In this document: positions 40,211 to 51,625 of the stretch, piece after piece
Layout of the letters: each line of letters starts with the position of its first letter
Numbering within the stretch: position 1 is the stretch's first letter
NCBI GenBank assembly: GCA_003279535.1
Contig: QCHO01000004.1
Span: forward strand, 24,310 to 88,309
DNA from: Prochlorococcus sp. AG-402-C22
GTDB lineage: Bacteria; Cyanobacteriota; Cyanobacteriia; PCC-6307; Cyanobiaceae
DNA: 64,000 bases
Direction of reading: 5' to 3'
Position numbers and translations under genes: made by a program
Notes under the pieces: model-generated
Database searches by the model: none
What the model saw: only the letters and a program-made list of their open reading frames with translations
Told to the model about the DNA's origin: nothing

Positions 40211-43200
40211 ATGACTATCAGCGATAAAATCAGAATTTACGAACTTTCCAGAGACTTAAATCTGGAAAACAAAGATATATTGGATGCAGCTCAAAAACTT
40301 TCAATTTCAGTAAAAAGCCATAGCAGCTCTATAAGTTCAGAAGACGCAAAAAAAATAACAAATCTTATTAATAAAAAAAATTCAGATAAAAAAATACTTT
40401 CTATTAATAAGCCTTCCATTAAAAAAGATAATCACAAACAAAACAAAGAAGATAAATCTCCTCTTATCTCCTCTATAAAAGGTGAACCAATTAAAGATAA
40501 TTCAAACAAAAAGCCATTATTGATAAAACCTCTTAATAAGCCCGAGAATCTTAAAAAAATTTCAAATCAATCTATAAATCCCAATAAACCCAATATAATT
40601 AATAGTTCACAATCTCAAGTAAACCTTAAGAATCAAAATATTAATAGTAAGCCTTTACAAAATTTCAACCAAGATAAAAAAACTTTGCTAAACAGCACAA
40701 CCCCACCTATCAAAAGTCCCGTAAAACCTCCTATTCAACTAATTGCAAAGCCTAAAAATATAAATAATAATGTTAAATCTAATGAATCTTCCAGAAATAT
40801 CTACAATTCAAGGGACAAAAGAAAACCATCAAACAAACCTGAACAAAATACTAACAAACCTAAATTAAAAAATAATAATAGATCAAACACCCCTGAGCTC
40901 GTTGGTGCTCCGATAAGAAGAGACGACTCTCTTAAGCAAAATAATAATCAAAATAATAAGCAAAACATTTCTTTTAAGCAAACTGCCTCCAACAGACCTG
41001 GTGCGCCCAATAGACCTGGTGCGCCCAATAGACCTGGTGCGCCCAATAGAGCTGGTGTGCCCAATAGACCTGGCATGCCAAATAGGCCTGGATTGAGAAA
41101 CAAACCATCAGATCAAGGCAGATCTGGCTCCTTTAATAGACAAGTCAATCCCAATAGGCCAGGTGCTCCCAGCAGACCTGGATTGAGAAACCAACCATCA
41201 GATCAAGGTAGATCTGGCTCCTTTAATAGACAAGTCAATCCCAATAGACCTGGTGCGCCCAGCAGGCCTGGCATGCCAAATAGACCTGGTTCTAAGTTCA
41301 ATGGCCAGAAGTCCTCGGGAATTAGGAAACCAGTATCACCTAATGAACTTTTGCAACTTCAAAAAACTAATAAATCGGAGAAGGACAAAAAAGGTATAAA
41401 TATTAACGAAAAACAAAATATAGAGTCGCCTAAACAGAAGGTAAAAGCTCCTAACAGTAGGCCAAGCACCGCCCCGAGTTCCAAAAAAACGCCTCATAGA
41501 ACATTTTCGAATAGTTCAAAAAAACCAGGAAAGACTGACTGGGACGACAGTGCTAAGCTAGAAGCATTAAGAAATAAAAATCCCCAGAAACAACGACAGA
41601 AAGTTCATATTATTGGAGAAAATGATGATTCATTAACATCTGAGACTAGTGGGTATTCAGGTGAAAAAATTTCAATATTATCAGCTAGTTTGGCACGTCC
41701 AAAGAAAGAAAAGTCTGATGAGCCTAAATCTCAAAAATCTATAAAACAATTTAAGAAGAAGAAAAAAGAGACTACAAGGCAAAGGCAGAAAAGAAGAGCT
41801 ATGGAATTAAAGGCTGCTAAGGAGGCTAAACAAGTAAGACCTGAAATGATAATAGTCCCCGAAGATAATTTAACAGTTCAAGAATTAGCAGATAAATTAA
41901 GTCTTGAAAGTTCTGAAATAATCAAATCTCTTTTCTTTAAAGGAATAACGGCAACAGTTACTCAATCACTTGACTTAACAACTATCGAAACAGTAGCTGA
42001 AGAATTTGGAGTTCCTGTTTTGCAAGATGATATTCAAGAAGCTGCTGAAAAAACAGTAGACATGATTGAGTCTGATGATCTTGATAGTCTAATAAAAAGA
42101 CCACCTGTTATCACAGTAATGGGTCATGTAGATCATGGTAAAACTAGTCTTTTAGACTCAATTAGAGAATCAAGAGTAGCTTCAGGAGAAGCGGGAGGAA
42201 TTACTCAACATATAGGTGCTTATCAAGTTGAATTTGAACATGAATCTAAAAAGAAAAAATTAACTTTTCTTGATACCCCTGGGCATGAAGCCTTTACAGC
42301 AATGAGAGCAAGAGGCACAAAAGTCACTGACGTAGCTGTTCTTGTGGTAGCGGCAGATGATGGTTGCAGACCCCAAACGCTTGAGGCCATAAGTCATGCA
42401 AGAGCAGCAAAAGTCCCAATAGTTGTTGCAATAAATAAAATTGATAAGGAAGGAGCATCTCCAGAGAGAGTAAAGCAAGAACTATCAGAAAAAGACTTAA
42501 TTGCTGAAGATTGGGGAGGAGATACTGTGATGGTTCCAGTGAGTGCAATCAAAAAACAAAATATCGAAAAATTGCTAGAAATGATTTTGTTAGTTTCAGA
42601 AGTTGAAGATCTACAAGCTAATCCTTACAGATTGGCTAAAGGTACTGTCATTGAAGCCCATTTAGATAAAGCCAAAGGTCCTGTAGCTACTTTGTTAGTA
42701 CAAAATGGCACATTAAAATCTGGAGATGTTTTAGCTGCAGGTTCAGTCCTTGGGAAAATTAGAGCAATGGTTGATGAACATGGTAATAGAATCAAAGAAG
42801 CAGGACCTTCCTTCCCAGTGGAAGCATTAGGATTCAGTGAAGTACCTACAGCCGGCGATGAATTTGAAGTTTACTCTGATGAAAAAACTGCTCGAGCTAT
42901 TGTTGGAGATAGGGCCACAGATGCTAGAGCGACAAAATTAGCTCAGCAAATGGCCTCCAGAAGAGTCAGCTTATCCTCCTTATCAAATCAAGCAAATGAT
43001 GGTGAATTAAAAGAGTTAAACTTAATTCTTAAAGCTGATGTTCAAGGCAGTGTTGAAGCGATATTGGGATCACTAGAACAATTACCGAAAAATGAAGTTC
43101 AAGTTAGAGTTCTACTCTCTGCACCTGGAGAAATAACTGAGACAGATATAGACCTCGCAGCTGCATCAGGATCAGTAATCATTGGGTTTAACACCTCATT

Positions 43201-43624
43201 AGCATCTGGAGCAAAGAGAGCAGCTGATGCTAATGATGTTGATGTAAGAGAATATGAAGTAATCTATAAACTCCTTGAAGATATTCAATTGGCTATGGAA
43301 GGTCTTCTTGAACCCGATCTTGTCGAAGAATCATTAGGTAAAGCCGAAGTTCGAGCAACTTTCGCAGTTGGTAAAGGAGCTATTGCAGGCTGTTATATAC
43401 AAACTGGCAAATTACAACGAAATTGTTCTCTTAGAGTTATTAGATCAGATAAAGTAATTTTTGAAGGTAACCTAGACTCTCTAAAAAGGTCTAAAGATGA
43501 TGTGAAAGAAGTAAATACAGGATTTGAATGTGGAGTTGGGTGTGATAAATTCTCGTCTTGGAATGAAGGAGACATAATCGAAGCATTCAAATTTGTCACT
43601 CAAAAGAGGTCTTTAACTAAATAA
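40211..43624 (+). CDS. infB: Translation initiation factor IF-2
   Basis: GTPase motifs [23 protein letters not shown]; long low-complexity N-terminus. Confidence 0.98.
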   Translation: MTISDKIRIYELSRDLNLENKDILDAAQKLSISVKSHSSSISSEDAKKITNLINKKNSDKKILSINKPSIKKDNHKQNKEDKSPLISSIKGEPIKDNSNKKPLLIKPLNKPENLKKISNQSINPNKPNIINSSQSQVNLKNQNINSKPLQNFNQDKKTLLNSTTPPIKSPVKPPIQLIAKPKNINNNVKSNESSRNIYNSRDKRKPSNKPEQNTNKPKLKNNNRSNTPELVGAPIRRDDSLKQNNNQNNKQNISFKQTASNRPGAPNRPGAPNRPGAPNRAGVPNRPGMPNRPGLRNKPSDQGRSGSFNRQVNPNRPGAPSRPGLRNQPSDQGRSGSFNRQVNPNRPGAPSRPGMPNRPGSKFNGQKSSGIRKPVSPNELLQLQKTNKSEKDKKGININEKQNIESPKQKVKAPNSRPSTAPSSKKTPHRTFSNSSKKPGKTDWDDSAKLEALRNKNPQKQRQKVHIIGENDDSLTSETSGYSGEKISILSASLARPKKEKSDEPKSQKSIKQFKKKKKETTRQRQKRRAMELKAAKEAKQVRPEMIIVPEDNLTVQELADKLSLESSEIIKSLFFKGITATVTQSLDLTTIETVAEEFGVPVLQDDIQEAAEKTVDMIESDDLDSLIKRPPVITVMGHVDHGKTSLLDSIRESRVASGEAGGITQHIGAYQVEFEHESKKKKLTFLDTPGHEAFTAMRARGTKVTDVAVLVVAADDGCRPQTLEAISHARAAKVPIVVAINKIDKEGASPERVKQELSEKDLIAEDWGGDTVMVPVSAIKKQNIEKLLEMILLVSEVEDLQANPYRLAKGTVIEAHLDKAKGPVATLLVQNGTLKSGDVLAAGSVLGKIRAMVDEHGNRIKEAGPSFPVEALGFSEVPTAGDEFEVYSDEKTARAIVGDRATDARATKLAQQMASRRVSLSSLSNQANDGELKELNLILKADVQGSVEAILGSLEQLPKNEVQVRVLLSAPGEITETDIDLAAASGSVIIGFNTSLASGAKRAADANDVDVREYEVIYKLLEDIQLAMEGLLEPDLVEESLGKAEVRATFAVGKGAIAGCYIQTGKLQRNCSLRVIRSDKVIFEGNLDSLKRSKDDVKEVNTGFECGVGCDKFSSWNEGDIIEAFKFVTQKRSLTK
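40997..41290 (+). repeat. Nested tandem repeats inside infB (18-bp units and a 90-bp duplication)
   Basis: cctggtgcgcccaataga in three near-perfect consecutive copies from 40997, then degenerate units; gattgagaaa...caagtcaatcccaata recurs exactly 90 bp later (41091 and 41181). Confidence 0.93.
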
Positions 43625-43637
43625 TTAAATATTTAAC

Positions 43638-43889
43638 TTATAGATCTTTATTCCGGTCAAGGAATAATAAAGTAGGAAATAATATACAAGCACCAATTTG
43701 TATAAGAAGGTTATTTTGCTGTAATTCACTTCCACTTGCAATTTTTGAAAGCATTATTAAAAGTCCCAAAAATGCCGAACCACTAAAAGCTATCCATAAT
43801 ATTTTCCTTAATCCCTTAAAAGGAGCTTGGGATTCCTTTAATAGTTTCCTTTTTAATTCAGGATCTATTTTTGACATGAATTCTTTCAA
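43638..43889 (-). CDS. Small two-TM protein (DUF3493-like)
   Basis: 83 aa; MSKIDPELKRKLLKESQAPFKGLRKILWIAFSGSAFLGLLIML. Confidence 0.7.
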   Translation of the reverse strand: MKEFMSKIDPELKRKLLKESQAPFKGLRKILWIAFSGSAFLGLLIMLSKIASGSELQQNNLLIQIGACILFPTLLFLDRNKDL

Positions 43890-43932
43890 TAATAAGATTA
43901 AGTCTATATGAAAATATCAATATTTTTATATT

Positions 43933-44004
43933 GCCGGTATAGCTCAGCGGTAGAGCAACTGTCTCGTAAACAGTAGGTCGTTGGTTCAATTCCAATTATC
44001 GGCA
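43933..44004 (+). tRNA. tRNA-Thr(CGT)
   Basis: Cloverleaf: acceptor GCCGGTA/TATCGGC, anticodon arm ACTGT-CTCGTAA-ACAGT (CGT), T-arm TTGG-TTCAATT-CCAA. Confidence 0.94.
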
Positions 44005-44287
44005 TTTCAAAAGCATATTAAAAACAAGACTTATTTTTAGAGTTTCGCAACTAGAATATTATTTAAAGATTTTTTAGTACCTCAGATATTCTGTTTTGTA
44101 AAAGTATTTACATTTTTTTGAAGAAGGGTTTATGTCTTTCAAGCTAAATGGATTGACAATTTAAAACTGCTAACAATAACAGTCTTTATATGATTTCTGA
44201 TATTTGAAATTTGAAAAATTTTTATTAGTATTTTTTTTAATATTTTTAATTTCGCCAAATTAGTAATAAAGTAGTTAGATTCTTAAT

Positions 44288-45934
44288 GTGGCAAATTCAT
44301 CTGATTTTCATAGCATGAATTTTAATTTTGGTTTCACAAAAATAAATAAAAAAAAATTCCACAGGGAGAACTATGGGAAAATTCTTATTGTAAGGCTTCC
44401 ATGCAATCCAATATTTCCTATAGGACCTATTTACTTAGCAGACCATGTCCATAAATGTTTCCCAAATATTGAACAACAATTTATTGATTTAGCAATAATT
44501 CCATCTAATAAAATCACCAAATATTTAGCTAGAAAAATTGATCAATTTAGACCTCACCTAATAATATTTTCATGGAGAGATATACAAATTTATGCACCTG
44601 TCGATGGCAGAAGCGGAAATCCCCTACAAAACTCTTTTGAGGTTTTTTACTCAAAAAATATCTTTAAAAAAATTAGAGGTTCTTGGGGAGGATTAAAATT
44701 AATTGCATCTCATTATGGAGAGATATATAGAAATACCTCTTTAGTCAAGATGGGGCTCAAAAGAGCACGAAAATACAACAAAGATGTAAAAGTAATTTTA
44801 GGAGGTGGAGCTGTTAGTGTCTTTTATGAACAATTAGGAAATCTACTTCCAAAAGGAACTCTTATTTCTGTTGGAGAGGGAGAAAATCTAATAGAGAAAA
44901 TCATTAGGAATGATTCTATTGAGGAAGAAAGATGTTATCTTGCTGGACAAAAACCTCGGCAAAAATTAATACATGAACAACCTTCTGGCACTGTTAAAAC
45001 TGCCTGCAACTATAAATATATTAAATCAATATGGCCTGAATTTAATTGGTATATAGATGGTGGCGATTACTATGTAGGGGTGCAAACAAAAAGAGGTTGT
45101 CCTCATAATTGTTGTTTCTGTGTTTATACAGTTGTGGAAGGAAAGCAGGTTCGCGTTAATCCTGTTAACGAAGTAATTAAGGAAATGAAGCAATTATATG
45201 ATCTTGGAGTTAGAGGATTTTGGTTTACAGATGCGCAGTTTATTCCAGCAAAGAAACACATCGAAGATGCAAAAACACTTTTGCAAGCTATAAAGGACCA
45301 AGGCTGGGACGATATTAATTGGGCTGCATACATCAGAGCAGATAATATTGATGCTGAGCTAGCTCAGCTTATGGTTGATACGGGTATGAGCTATTTTGAA
45401 ATCGGTATCACTTCTGGATCTCAAGAACTTGTTAGAAAAATGAGATTAGCTTATGACCTTGAAACTGTATTAAACAATTGTAGAATGCTAGTCCAATCGG
45501 GTTTCAAGAACCATGTTTCAGTCAATTATTCATTTAATGTTTTTGATGAAACGCCAAGCACCATACGGCAAACAATTGCTTACCATAGAGAATTAGAAAA
45601 TATTTTTGGTAAAGGCTTAGTTGATCCTGCTATATTCTTTATAGGTTTGCAGCCTCACACTCTTCTTGAGCAGTATGCCTTAGATCATAAAATTTTGAAG
45701 CCGAATTATAATCCAATGAGCATGATGCCCTGGACAGCGCGAAAACTTCTATGGAATCCAGGCTCATTAGGAGAAAAACTTGGTCAGGTTTGCTTAGAAG
45801 CTTTTGATAATCCAGAAGATGAATTCGGTAAAACAGTTATCAACATTCTTGAGAGAGAATATGGAAAGTCTTCCTTAAAAGATTCCTTAAAAGTACGCCC
45901 GTTATCAGAAAGGAAATTAGCTCATTCTAAATAA
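44288..45934 (+). CDS. B12-binding-like radical SAM protein
   Basis: CPHNCCFC radical SAM motif, KTKRGCPHN context, GVRGFWFTDAQFIP, YFEIGITSGSQELVRKM. Confidence 0.85.
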   Translation: MANSSDFHSMNFNFGFTKINKKKFHRENYGKILIVRLPCNPIFPIGPIYLADHVHKCFPNIEQQFIDLAIIPSNKITKYLARKIDQFRPHLIIFSWRDIQIYAPVDGRSGNPLQNSFEVFYSKNIFKKIRGSWGGLKLIASHYGEIYRNTSLVKMGLKRARKYNKDVKVILGGGAVSVFYEQLGNLLPKGTLISVGEGENLIEKIIRNDSIEEERCYLAGQKPRQKLIHEQPSGTVKTACNYKYIKSIWPEFNWYIDGGDYYVGVQTKRGCPHNCCFCVYTVVEGKQVRVNPVNEVIKEMKQLYDLGVRGFWFTDAQFIPAKKHIEDAKTLLQAIKDQGWDDINWAAYIRADNIDAELAQLMVDTGMSYFEIGITSGSQELVRKMRLAYDLETVLNNCRMLVQSGFKNHVSVNYSFNVFDETPSTIRQTIAYHRELENIFGKGLVDPAIFFIGLQPHTLLEQYALDHKILKPNYNPMSMMPWTARKLLWNPGSLGEKLGQVCLEAFDNPEDEFGKTVINILEREYGKSSLKDSLKVRPLSERKLAHSK

Positions 45935-45949
45935 TAAATTCATTAGTTA

Positions 45950-46300
45950 TTAATCTTCTTTTTCAATTGAACTAGAAATTCCTTTCGATTTTAATGATTC
46001 TGAGTAGAATTCTGCTGGCTCTAAATCACAGACGATTACCAAACCTACACCAGTATTGTGTGCCTCTAGCATAATGGCGATAGCATCTTGTTCGCTTAAT
46101 TGCGGCACAACTTCCCGTAGTGAAATAGCGACATACTCCATAGAATTAACCGGGTCATTATGAAGTAAAACTTTGTATTTTGGAGATTTATTTTTTAATT
46201 CAGCAGGTTTCTTTTCAAGCACTGCCGAATTATCACTTACACTTTGCTCTAGCTTTATAGATAACATCAAATTTTTTTTGGAACTAAATGATACTAACAA
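45950..46300 (-). CDS. clpS: ATP-dependent Clp protease adaptor ClpS
   Basis: YKVLLHNDPVNSMEYVAISLREVVPQLSEQDAIAIMLEAHNTG; true start probably 46267. Confidence 0.95.
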   Translation of the reverse strand: MLVSFSSKKNLMLSIKLEQSVSDNSAVLEKKPAELKNKSPKYKVLLHNDPVNSMEYVAISLREVVPQLSEQDAIAIMLEAHNTGVGLVIVCDLEPAEFYSESLKSKGISSSIEKED

Positions 46301-47548
46301 TTATATATTAATTATTCTTTGCATTGCTTCAATGACGTTTGATCGTGAGTTAAATGCTGACAAACGAAAATAACCTTCTCCCGATAATCCAAATCCGCTC
46401 CCAGGTGTGCCCACGACACTAACTTTTTGGAGAAGGAAATCAAAAAAATCCCAAGATGTCATTTGATCAGGAACTTTAATCCAGATATAAGGGGCATTGT
46501 CCCCACCATAAACTTTATATCCTGCAGTCTGAAGTTTATTTTTCATGATTTTTGCATTTTCCATATAAAAATCAATTAAACCTCTTACCTCTTTCTTCCC
46601 TTCAAGAGAATAAACAGCCTCTGCTCCTTTCTGAACCACATAACTTACTCCATTAAACTTTGTAGATTGTCGCCTATTCCAAAGAGGCCATAAGTCTATT
46701 TCTTCATTTGTTGAGCTCAAACCTTTAAGATTTTTAGGTATTACTGTAAAAGCACATCTAACTCCAGTGAATCCTGCATTCTTTGAAAAAGATCTAAATT
46801 CAATAGCACATTCCTTTGCCCCCTGAATCTCATATATTGAATGTGGAATATTATTATCTTGAATAAATGCTTCATAAGCTGCATCAAAAAGTATTAGAGA
46901 TTTGTTTTCAAGAGCATAGTCAACCCACTTTTTTAATTCTTCTTTAGTAATCGTTGCTCCAGTTGGGTTATTAGGAAAACAAAGATATAAAATATCAACT
47001 TTTTTTTCAGGTAGTTCTGGCAGAAAGTTATTCCCCTCGTTTATTGCAAGATATGTCAATCCTTGATAAGTACCATTTTCAAGCGAATCTCCAGTTCTGC
47101 CCGTCATAACGTTACTATCTACATAAACAGGGTAAACAGGATCTGTTACTGCAATTGAATTATCTTTGCCAAGAATATCTAATATATTGCTACTATCGCA
47201 TTTAGAACCATCTGAAACAAAGATTTCTTCAGGTAATATTTGACAGCCTCTCGAAATAAAATCATGCTCAGATATTTTTTCTCTAAGCCAAGAATAACCT
47301 TGTTCTGGTCCATAACCTCTAAAACCTTCTATTGTTCCCATATCATCTAGAGCTTTGCCCATAGCCTCTATGCATGCTCTAGGCAATGGTTCTGTAACGT
47401 CTCCTATGCCAAGCTTAATAATTTCAGCACTCTTATTTGATTGTGAATATATTTTTACCCTTTTAGCAATTTCAGGGAATAAATAGCCTGCTTTGAGTTT
47501 TAAATAATTTTCGTTTACTTGAACCACTTTAGAAATAAATCTCACCAT
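46301..47548 (-). CDS. dapL: LL-diaminopimelate aminotransferase
   Basis: [37 protein letters not shown]. Confidence 0.96.
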   Translation of the reverse strand: MVRFISKVVQVNENYLKLKAGYLFPEIAKRVKIYSQSNKSAEIIKLGIGDVTEPLPRACIEAMGKALDDMGTIEGFRGYGPEQGYSWLREKISEHDFISRGCQILPEEIFVSDGSKCDSSNILDILGKDNSIAVTDPVYPVYVDSNVMTGRTGDSLENGTYQGLTYLAINEGNNFLPELPEKKVDILYLCFPNNPTGATITKEELKKWVDYALENKSLILFDAAYEAFIQDNNIPHSIYEIQGAKECAIEFRSFSKNAGFTGVRCAFTVIPKNLKGLSSTNEEIDLWPLWNRRQSTKFNGVSYVVQKGAEAVYSLEGKKEVRGLIDFYMENAKIMKNKLQTAGYKVYGGDNAPYIWIKVPDQMTSWDFFDFLLQKVSVVGTPGSGFGLSGEGYFRLSAFNSRSNVIEAMQRIINI

Positions 47549-47824
47549 TATTAGAATAATGGATCAACGTGCTTTAATGGTGATTAGATGTTAATATTAT
47601 TTTAGTTATGATTAATTCAAGAGATAATCATAGCTATGAATTCAATTTCAATTATTTCGAAAATCGTTTAAAGCTTTATAAATAGTAAAATTCAATCACT
47701 ATTAACTTTATTAATTTTAAAAAGTACATAATACTAGCTATAAAAATTTGCTTTATTAAAAGATAAAAATCTAAGTCTTTACTTTAGATGATTTTCAAAA
47801 TCCAAATCATTCAGAATCAACTAT

Positions 47825-49648
47825 ATGTCTCAGCAAATTATCATAGCTGAGCAGTCTCGAATTGCAGCACTACTCACAGATGATCGAGTTGATGAATTAA
47901 TCGTCGCAAAAGGCCAATTTCAAATTGGTGATATTTTTTTAGGAACAGTTGAAAATGTTCTTCCTGGCATTGATGCCGCTTTCATAAATATTGGTGAGAG
48001 TGATAAAAATGGATTCATCCATGTATCAGATTTAGGTCCATTAAAACTCAAAAAGGGAACATTAGGAATAACTGAACTACTAGAACCGAAACAAAAAGTT
48101 CTTGTACAGGTAATTAAGGAGCCTACAGGATCTAAAGGTCCTAGACTTACCGGGAGTATTTCAATACCTGGAAAGTACTTAATATTTCAGCCATATGGCC
48201 AGGGAGTAAATATTTCCAGAAAAATCAATACAGAAACAGAACGAAACCGTTTAAAAGCTCTAGGGGTTTTAATTAAACCAACTAGCACAGGTTTACTATT
48301 TAGAACAGAAGCAGAAAAGATTAAAGAAGAACTACTTATTGAAGATTTAGAAAATTTAATTCAAGAATGGGATAATATCTTACAAGTTTCTGAGACATTT
48401 AATCCACCCAATTTAATCAAAAGAGATGATGATTTCGCTCTTAAGATCTTGAGAGATCATATTAAATCATCCACTAAAACAGTAGTTATTGATAGTAAAT
48501 TGTCAGTTGAGAGGGCAAAAGATTTCTTAACAAATTTTGAATCTAATGTGGATATTGAATTTCATGATAAAGATTTAAACCAACATATTTTAGAAAAATA
48601 CGACATTAAGAAAACAATTCAAAAAGCTCTTCAACCGCGGGTGGATCTTCCTTCAGGAGGCTATATAATTATTGAACCAACTGAAGCTTTAACAGTAATT
48701 GATGTAAACTCTGGATCATTTACAAGATCCGCTAACTCAAGACAGACTGTTTTGTGGACGAATTGCGAAGCAGCTATTGAAATATCAAGACAAATGAAAT
48801 TAAGAAATATTGGCGGAGTTATCGTAGTAGATTTTATTGATATGGAATCGAGACGAGATCAATTACAGTTACTTGAACATTTTACTTCAGCAATAAAAGA
48901 TGATTCTGCTAGGCCTCAGATAGCTCAGCTTACTGAATTAGGTTTAGTTGAGTTAACAAGGAAAAGACAAGGTCAAAATATATATGAATTATTCGGTAAA
49001 AAATGTTCTTCCTGCAATGGTACAGGCCATGTAGAAAATCAATTGAATTTTGAAATTTCTAATCTGCAGCTTAAAAATATTGAAGAAAAGCCTTCTAAAT
49101 CAAAAAATATTAAATCTGTAGATGTAAGTGCTTCTAAATCAAATGTAAAGCAGGAAAAAATAGATGAAAAGGAATTACTTAACACCAAGTATTTAAGTAA
49201 AGAGGATTCTTCTATTAAAAAAGAAAATGATAACGATGATTTGAATACATTAAATTCGAAAGAAAAAAATATAGTAACCGTTGATCTTACTAATGATGAA
49301 AAAATTGTTTTCAGTCACTTAGGTATTAATCCATTAATAAAATTAGGGAAAGAATATCTAACTAGTAATAGTTTTGTGAGTTTGAAGGACAATAGTAAGG
49401 AAAAAGAAAAAACTTTAGATAATACAACAAAAACAGGAAAACGAATCAAAAAAACTTCAAAATCTAGAGAACTTGAAGAGATTGCAATTACTATCGAAGA
49501 AAATACAAATTCCAATAATGAAGCAACAAACAAAAATAATGAGAATGAAGAAGTTGTATCTTTAGATCAGAAGGATGAAATTGAACTAAAAGATGAGATA
49601 AACAATGCAAGAAAAAAAAGAAGAAGATCGTCGGCAAGTATTGAATAA
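47825..49648 (+). CDS. rne: Ribonuclease E/G family endoribonuclease
   Basis: S1 domain ([20 protein letters not shown]), [18 protein letters not shown], Zn-link-like CSSCNGTG; C-terminal [12 protein letters not shown]. Confidence 0.96.
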   Translation: MSQQIIIAEQSRIAALLTDDRVDELIVAKGQFQIGDIFLGTVENVLPGIDAAFINIGESDKNGFIHVSDLGPLKLKKGTLGITELLEPKQKVLVQVIKEPTGSKGPRLTGSISIPGKYLIFQPYGQGVNISRKINTETERNRLKALGVLIKPTSTGLLFRTEAEKIKEELLIEDLENLIQEWDNILQVSETFNPPNLIKRDDDFALKILRDHIKSSTKTVVIDSKLSVERAKDFLTNFESNVDIEFHDKDLNQHILEKYDIKKTIQKALQPRVDLPSGGYIIIEPTEALTVIDVNSGSFTRSANSRQTVLWTNCEAAIEISRQMKLRNIGGVIVVDFIDMESRRDQLQLLEHFTSAIKDDSARPQIAQLTELGLVELTRKRQGQNIYELFGKKCSSCNGTGHVENQLNFEISNLQLKNIEEKPSKSKNIKSVDVSASKSNVKQEKIDEKELLNTKYLSKEDSSIKKENDNDDLNTLNSKEKNIVTVDLTNDEKIVFSHLGINPLIKLGKEYLTSNSFVSLKDNSKEKEKTLDNTTKTGKRIKKTSKSRELEEIAITIEENTNSNNEATNKNNENEEVVSLDQKDEIELKDEINNARKKRRRSSASIE

Positions 49649-50222
49649 AATATATGAAGTTGGAATGGATGAAGTTGGAAGGGGAGCAATTTTTGGTCCA
49701 GTTTTCTCAGCAGTTGTAGTACTTACTGAAAAAAATAAATTTACTCTAAAAAAATTTGGAGTAATGGATAGTAAAAAATTAACTCCCAAAAAAAGAAACT
49801 TCCTTCTTCCAAAAATTTTATTACTTTCTACAGATTATGGAATTGGACAATCCTCAGTTAGAGAAATAGATAAGCTCGGCATCAGAGTCGCAACTGAACT
49901 CTCAATGATAAGAGCTTTAAAAAAATTAAAAGAGAAACCATCTGAACTATTAATTGATGGACCATTGTTGTTAAGACCATGGAACGGAATTCAAAAGAAT
50001 ATAGTATCAGGAGACTCGAAATTTACCTCAATATCTTCAGCGAGTATAGTTGCAAAAGTATCTCGCGATATCCTAATGGAAAGTTTAGAAAAAAAATACT
50101 CAGGATACTTAATATTTAAAAATAAAGGATATGGTACTAAAGAACATCTTTTAAGTATCAAAGAAAATGGAATAACTAAACTTCATAGGAAAAGTTTTTT
50201 AAAGAAATCAAATCTTATTTAA
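49605..50222 (+). CDS. rnhB: Ribonuclease HII
   Basis: [41 protein letters not shown]; start overlaps rne 3' end. Confidence 0.95.
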   Translation: MQEKKEEDRRQVLNKIYEVGMDEVGRGAIFGPVFSAVVVLTEKNKFTLKKFGVMDSKKLTPKKRNFLLPKILLLSTDYGIGQSSVREIDKLGIRVATELSMIRALKKLKEKPSELLIDGPLLLRPWNGIQKNIVSGDSKFTSISSASIVAKVSRDILMESLEKKYSGYLIFKNKGYGTKEHLLSIKENGITKLHRKSFLKKSNLI

Positions 50223-50726
50223 TTCACACCATTCCGAAAAATCTTTAACTAATTGCTGTTGAACTCTTGTCTTTATTCCCAATAAAATCCCATTTAATAC
50301 CGAATGACCAGTAGATTCTAAAATTTTCTTTGGTACTAGCTTTAATAATGGGGGTTGGCTTACAGATACCCCTAGAAGCGCCTCTCCTTCCAATCCAATA
50401 TCAGTTGCTTCCAAATTCGCTTTCAAAATAAGATTGAAGTCATCTATCATCCCCAAACCATCCAATGTACTTTCAAGAGCACTCATTTTTAAAATTCCAT
50501 CTTTATTTTCTACCGCAATTGAAACAACAGGGTTAATATCTAATTGGAAAACCTTAAAACTTGTTACTGTATACTTGTACTTACCTTCCCCTTCAGGTAA
50601 TAATTTTTTGGAGTCTAGCATTGCTCCCACAACTCTTTCTTCTTCCAAAAGATACTTAGAAAGATATTCTTTATTTCTTGTTACAGAAAGCGTTAGTTTC
50701 TGTTTAGCGTCAAACGACAATAGCAT
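50208..50726 (-). CDS. DUF1997-like conserved protein
   Basis: 172 aa; [29 protein letters not shown]...; cyanobacterial/plastid-type conserved protein. Confidence 0.7.
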   Translation of the reverse strand: MLLSFDAKQKLTLSVTRNKEYLSKYLLEEERVVGAMLDSKKLLPEGEGKYKYTVTSFKVFQLDINPVVSIAVENKDGILKMSALESTLDGLGMIDDFNLILKANLEATDIGLEGEALLGVSVSQPPLLKLVPKKILESTGHSVLNGILLGIKTRVQQQLVKDFSEWCELNKI

Positions 50727-50778
50727 TTTCTATATCCCTCCAATGCTTATTTGATCTCTTTTTTTCTTACAATTAATC

Positions 50779-51624
50779 ATGCGCAAACAAGTTGCATATT
50801 TAGGTCCTAAAGGGACATACGCAGAAAAAGCAGCTCATATTTTATCAAAGCTTGCCAATTTTGATTCACCTATATTTGTACCATGTAATGGGTTACATTC
50901 GGTTATTAAATCAATAGCGTACAACAATTGTGATGCTGCTGTAGTTCCTATTGAAAATTCTGTAGAAGGCGGAGTTACAGCTACCTTAGATGCCCTTTGG
51001 AAGTTTCCTGATATTTTTATCAATAAAGCAATTGTTTTGCCTATAAAACATGCATTAATTAGTGATGGAGAACTTTCAGTTATCTCAGAAGTACTATCTC
51101 ATCCTCAAGCATTAGCTCAATGTTCAGAATGGTTATCTGAAAATCTTCCAAATGCAATCCCTCTTCCAACAAATTCAACATCAGAGGCTGTCAATATGGT
51201 TAAAGGAAGTAAATTTAGAGCAGCTATCGGTTCGAAATCTTTAATTCAAATTGAAGGACTTAAAGAATTAGCCTTTCCTATAAATGATGTCCCAGGTAAT
51301 TGCACAAGATTTGTCTTATTGAGCAAAGAATCAAGTTCTGATTCAGCAAATATTGCCAGTTTTGCTTTCTCATTAATCTCTAATAAACCTGGTGCTTTGC
51401 TAGAAGCAATAAATCATATTGCAAATTTTGGATTTAATATGAGTAAAATAGAGTCAAGACCTTCCAAGAGAGAGTTAGGCGAATATATAATTTATATTGA
51501 TTTAGAAATAAATAATCAAAATAATATTGCAAATTTTGGCGAATTAAAAAATCATCTAAAACCACTATGCAATAACTTCGTTGATTTTGGAAATTATTTT
51601 TCTGAGAATGTTGAACTAAATTAA
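50779..51624 (+). CDS. pheA: Prephenate dehydratase with ACT domain
   Basis: VAYLGPKGTYAEKAA, IPIENSVEGGV-like VVPIENSVEGGVTATLD, C-terminal ACT SNKPGALLEAINHIANFGFNMSKIESRPSK. Confidence 0.95.
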   Translation: MRKQVAYLGPKGTYAEKAAHILSKLANFDSPIFVPCNGLHSVIKSIAYNNCDAAVVPIENSVEGGVTATLDALWKFPDIFINKAIVLPIKHALISDGELSVISEVLSHPQALAQCSEWLSENLPNAIPLPTNSTSEAVNMVKGSKFRAAIGSKSLIQIEGLKELAFPINDVPGNCTRFVLLSKESSSDSANIASFAFSLISNKPGALLEAINHIANFGFNMSKIESRPSKRELGEYIIYIDLEINNQNNIANFGELKNHLKPLCNNFVDFGNYFSENVELN

Positions 51625-51625
51625 T

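Noticed and set aside
40997-41290. Short regular repeats considered as a CRISPR array
   Set aside because: They are in-frame, contiguous 18-bp and 90-bp coding repeats inside infB with no unique spacers or cas genes.
42260-42548. Minus-strand ORFs in the infB GTPase domain
   Set aside because: Antisense shadow ORFs over a highly conserved domain.
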